In this document: one piece after another, positions 33,614-36,267 of the stretch
Layout of the letters: each line of letters opens with the position of its first letter
How positions within the stretch are numbered: position 1 is the first letter of the stretch
Source: Calditrichota bacterium
GTDB lineage: Bacteria; Calditrichota; Calditrichia; Calditrichales; Calditrichaceae
Assembly: GCA_013151275.1 (NCBI GenBank)
Contig: JAADIP010000010.1
Span: forward strand, 1-36,267
DNA length: 36,267 bases
Reading direction: 5' to 3'
The notes under the pieces: generated by a model
Database searches by the model: none
What the model saw: only the letters and a program-made list of their open reading frames with translations
Told to the model about the DNA's origin: nothing
Program-made: the position numbers and the translations under genes

Positions 33614-35032
33614 TTACGAATGTTTCTTTTCGTTCATCATTTTAACCAAAGCCCGCACCGATTCTTCGTTAAATTCCACGGTATATTTTGTCTTCAGGTA
33701 TTTCAGTAAATCTTTGGCGACTTCTTTCCGTTTTATGCTAAACAGGCGATTTCGAACATACTGCTCCACGTTTTTGAATTTGCTCTTTTTCCAGAGATTG
33801 CGATGCTTTTCAAAATATTCCTTTACTTCATCATCGCTAATCTTAACCGCATCGTCGATCAGCAGCTTTTGGGCTAATTTTCCCAACTCATAGCGGTAGT
33901 GATATTTTACAAACGCCTGATACTTTTCGTCATTTTCGAGCCCGCGCTCCACTCCTTCATAGTACATGAGCTCCGGAGTAATTAACTTCCGCACCATGAT
34001 CTCAATATCTTCCGGGCGCTCCAAACGGTACCGTTCATATCGGTTCAATGCATTGTATTCTTCGATAAAATCCGCCAAAGTCCAGGAATCTTTGTCGTGG
34101 CGGATAAAAATCTCCTGTTTTAATTTCGGATCGATTTTGTCCTCTTCCACCGATCCGAAGATTCCGTCGCGCTTAAACGATTTTAACAAGACCGGATAGA
34201 GGCGTTTTTCAATTTTAAGATGGAATTTGTCAAAAAGGGAATTAATAAAATTCTGAATGAAGAGGTTTTTCCCGCGAAGCTCGGCGATATCTTTTAAGCG
34301 TTGACGCTCTTCGTCAATGGAACCGACTTTCAGTTTTTCACGCGCCATCAAACGCAAGATATGATAGCCGAAATCTGTTTTGACCGGTTTGGAGATTTGA
34401 CCTTTTTCCCATAACGAAAAGGCGGCGTTTTCAAAAGAAGGCGCAGCCATACCGGGAACGATATAATCGGACAATACGCCCGATTTAACCGCTGAAGTCA
34501 AATCATTGGAATATTGCTTCACCAATTCTTCAAAATTAGCGCCGTTCATCAACAGTTGATAAAGCGAATCGGCAAGAGGTTTGGAAGTGACCAGGATTTG
34601 CTGAATTGTTAAACGATATGGCAAACGCATATAAAGCTCTTCCAATTCTTTATCGCTTACATCGAACTTTTTGGGCAATATTGCGCGATACAAAGGACCG
34701 TTGAGTTTGGTCATTTCCTTAATCTTTTTCTTCTTCAGCGCTTTTACAAATTCCGGATTTTTATCCAGCCCCTGCGCTTTGGCTTCGGCTAAAATGTAAA
34801 GATCATTCAGAAAATAGTGTTTAACGTACGACTTAACGATTTCCGTTGTGATGGTGTCGTTATTTTTAAATTCTTTACTGAATTCAAAGGCTGCGGCTAC
34901 GCGGGATTCGGGAACGGCAAATTCGCCGATTTTAGCGATATCCCTTGCTTTTTCAATTTTTTCTTTTTTACACGAAACGCTGATAATAAGCAGAAAAAAT
35001 ACAAACGCGATTGCAATCCGTCGTTTTAACAT
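33614..35032 (-). CDS. Parvulin-type peptidyl-prolyl isomerase lipoprotein (PrsA/SurA-like)
   Basis: A 472-residue lipoprotein (ISVSC, Cys21) with a SurA/PrsA-like layout. An N-terminal helical chaperone region (about 30-130) is followed by a parvulin domain (about 138-232; IQQILV, GANFEELVKQYSND, KSGVLSDYIVPGM, TDFGYHILRLM) and a long helical C-terminus (about 240-472). Such proteins help fold exported or outer-membrane proteins. The second conserved histidine is present (GYHI, His224), but the first, usually in a HILV motif, is Gln145, so isomerase activity may be weak or lost. The start has AAGGAGGG overlapping the GH130 stop (12-bp gap), giving translational coupling. Its position between a phosphorylase and a permease suggests a chaperone for the exported enzymes of the locus, or an incidental passenger. 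Confidence 0.9.
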   Translation of the reverse strand: MLKRRIAIAFVFFLLIISVSCKKEKIEKARDIAKIGEFAVPESRVAAAFEFSKEFKNNDTITTEIVKSYVKHYFLNDLYILAEAKAQGLDKNPEFVKALKKKKIKEMTKLNGPLYRAILPKKFDVSDKELEELYMRLPYRLTIQQILVTSKPLADSLYQLLMNGANFEELVKQYSNDLTSAVKSGVLSDYIVPGMAAPSFENAAFSLWEKGQISKPVKTDFGYHILRLMAREKLKVGSIDEERQRLKDIAELRGKNLFIQNFINSLFDKFHLKIEKRLYPVLLKSFKRDGIFGSVEEDKIDPKLKQEIFIRHDKDSWTLADFIEEYNALNRYERYRLERPEDIEIMVRKLITPELMYYEGVERGLENDEKYQAFVKYHYRYELGKLAQKLLIDDAVKISDDEVKEYFEKHRNLWKKSKFKNVEQYVRNRLFSIKRKEVAKDLLKYLKTKYTVEFNEESVRALVKMMNEKKHS

Positions 35033-35044
35033 GGCTAACCCTCC

Positions 35045-36010
35045 TTAAAATTCAACACAAGCCTGGATAATTTCAGCTACCGTACAGACGGCTAATCCCA
35101 CCGTCGTATCCGCGGCGCCGTAATAGATTTTCAATTCCGCCCCGTTCCGGGCAATCCCATGGTCGCCAAAATCTTCGCACACCAAACCGCTCGGGAAGAC
35201 CACATTTGGCACCTGACCCGTCAATTCATACATTTCTCTCGGTTCCAGAATATTCTGGCGCGTCCGGGCGAGCACTTTTAAAGGATCGTTCAAATCCGTT
35301 AAAATCGCGCCGGCTTGATAAATACTTGCCGAGCCAAAATGATGAGCCACGCCATGATAAATGTGCAACCAACCTTCACTGGTTTTAATTGGAGGAGGTC
35401 CGGAGCCGATGGTTTCGTCCCAGTAGTGAAAACGTCCGGAGATTACGGGACCTATTTCCTTCCAGCGGATGAGATCGTCCGATTCGGAAAGAAATATCTC
35501 GCTGCCGGAAGTGGGACCGCCTTCCAGAGAACGACGGTTCGGTCGGTCGAAACGCAGGTATTTTCCGCCCACCTTTTCGGGAAATAACACACCGTTTCGG
35601 ATATCGCCGTGCCCTACGATATCCACAAATTCGTATTCCTCAAAATTCTCCGTTCGCGCCAAACCCAACAGGCAACCGTTATCAGCGTCCATGGCAAACA
35701 TTATATAATAAGTTCCGTTTAGATAAGTGATTCTGGGATCGTACACATGATAAACGTTTTGTTTTAGTTTTTCGATCCCTTTAAAATGAACCGGTTCGGC
35801 GTCAACGGAAAAATGTATTCCGTCGCTGCTGATTGCCTTTAAGATAAAGGTTTCACGTCCGCGATTCTGAACGCGCAATAAAAGCAAATACGAATCGTCG
35901 ATTTTTACGGCGCCGGGATTAAACACGGACGAAACATCGATTAAGTCCGGCGGAATATCGGGGATATCCGTTCTGGTTAAGATGGGGTTGGCTCCGTGCC
36001 GTTTTAACAT
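35045..36010 (-). CDS. GH130 beta-mannoside phosphorylase
   Basis: A 321-residue five-bladed-propeller enzyme of GH130, inverting phosphorylases (rarely hydrolases) that release mannose 1-phosphate from beta-mannosides. Key points are VFNPGAV (29-35), the catalytic aspartate in YDPRIT (Asp91), RNGVLFPEK (138-146), RFDRP (153-157), GSGPPPIKTSEGWLHIYHGV (202-221) and YYGAADT (296-302). The basic residues expected to bind phosphate (Arg138, Arg153 or 156, Lys209) and Asp301 are conserved, favouring phosphorylase over hydrolase. It has no signal, so it is cytoplasmic. In an N-glycan setting the best substrate guess is Man-beta-1,4-GlcNAc; Man-beta-1,4-Glc or mannobiose are alternatives. The start has AGAGGT upstream. 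It is the first gene of the leftward unit, with tandem repeats beginning just upstream. Confidence 0.93.
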   Translation of the reverse strand: MLKRHGANPILTRTDIPDIPPDLIDVSSVFNPGAVKIDDSYLLLLRVQNRGRETFILKAISSDGIHFSVDAEPVHFKGIEKLKQNVYHVYDPRITYLNGTYYIMFAMDADNGCLLGLARTENFEEYEFVDIVGHGDIRNGVLFPEKVGGKYLRFDRPNRRSLEGGPTSGSEIFLSESDDLIRWKEIGPVISGRFHYWDETIGSGPPPIKTSEGWLHIYHGVAHHFGSASIYQAGAILTDLNDPLKVLARTRQNILEPREMYELTGQVPNVVFPSGLVCEDFGDHGIARNGAELKIYYGAADTTVGLAVCTVAEIIQACVEF

Positions 36011-36015
36011 TAATC

Positions 36016-36160
36016 TACCTCTTTTTCGTTAAGAGTATAAGGGTTAAGGGTTAAGCGTTAAGCGGCTTCTCCATCCGCGCATCACGACCTTTTTGCTCGT
36101 CACTTGTCACTTTGTTACTTTGTCACTTTGTCACTCTGTTACTCATCACGCATTTTTTCC
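36016..36160. repeat. Heptamer/octamer micro-repeat cluster upstream of GH130 (copy C)
   Basis: The region just upstream of the GH130 gene repeats the composition of copies A and B: CTTTTTCGTTAAG at 36021-36033, GGGTTAAG units at 36041-36056, AGCGGCTTCTCC at 36061-36072 (identical to 2537-2548), TTGCTCGTCACTTGTCAC at 36093-36110 (identical to 4945-4962) and CTCTGTTACTCATCACGCAT at 36134-36153 (identical to 2850-2869). Octamers TTTGTTAC/TTTGTCAC are tandem in between. The GH130 promoter must lie within or beyond it. Confidence 0.8.
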
Positions 36161-36178
36161 TTTATTCTGCGTTGAAGA

Positions 36179-36234
36179 TCCCCCCTTTTAATTTCCCCCC
36201 TTTTTCAAGGGGGGAACGACGAAGGCAAGGGGGG
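36179..36234. repeat. C6/G6 nested palindromic element
   Basis: A perfect 10-bp hairpin, TTCCCCCCTT (36193-36202) with AAGGGGGGAA (36207-36216) around a 4-nt loop, is flanked by further CCCCCC and GGGGGG tracts that also pair. Nested C6/G6 palindromes like this occur as dispersed small elements in many bacterial genomes. Without other copies in the window it cannot be classified, and it could equally be a terminator for a gene beyond the edge. Confidence 0.5.
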
Positions 36235-36267
36235 CTTTACTCAAACCGCACAGTATCTGGATTTCAG

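Overview
The window comes from a Gram-negative bacterium, most likely in the FCB superphylum (a Calditrichota-, Ignavibacteriota- or Bacteroidota-like lineage). The basis is many lipoprotein signals with LFSC- or SVSC-type lipoboxes, a rich set of exo-glycosidases with discoidin-type C-terminal domains, purine-rich Shine-Dalgarno sites, and heptamer-type intergenic repeats. No rRNA, tRNA or ribosomal protein gene is present, so placement below superphylum is a guess.

Left end (1-7300). A plus-strand trio encodes an isoprenylcysteine-methyltransferase-like membrane protein, a FAD oxidoreductase with a cysteine-rich tail, and a small glutaredoxin-like protein. It faces minus-strand uvrB. Next, also on the minus strand, is an aspartate ammonia-lyase carrying an N-terminal cyclic-nucleotide-binding-like domain, then a tiny lipoprotein gene that ends in a clear terminator. 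Composite 7-bp (and 8-bp) tandem micro-repeats sit on both sides of uvrB, and the same family returns at the right end of the window.

Right four fifths (7742-36010). Seventeen genes run colinearly on the minus strand. Together they form a saccharide-utilisation locus for alpha-mannosides, probably high-mannose N-glycans or related mannans. Exported enzymes are GH97 (SusB-type, inverting), GH92, GH125 (Tat-type signal) and GH47 (lipoprotein, with all catalytic carboxylates). Also exported are a DUF4838 lipoprotein, a CBM9-like protein, a GHL10-type protein and a WG-repeat protein. Cytoplasmic enzymes are a GH38 alpha-mannosidase, a GH130 mannoside phosphorylase, aldose 1-epimerase, two ROK sugar kinases and class I mannose-6-phosphate isomerase. 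Transporters are an SSS-family sodium symporter and an MFS (FucP-like) permease. A parvulin-type lipoprotein lies between GH130 and MFS.

Proposed flow: surface or periplasmic exo-enzymes trim alpha-linked mannose and glucose. Monosaccharides and short oligosaccharides enter through the symporter and the MFS permease. GH38 finishes alpha-mannosides and GH130 phosphorolyses the beta-mannosyl core. ROK kinases and ManA then deliver fructose 6-phosphate. No SusC/SusD pair, TonB-dependent receptor or dedicated regulator is in the window, which sets this locus apart from classical Bacteroides mannan PULs. A terminator-like hairpin at about 30103-30135 divides it into an upstream unit (GH130, PPIase, MFS, ROK, ROK) and a downstream unit starting with GH47.
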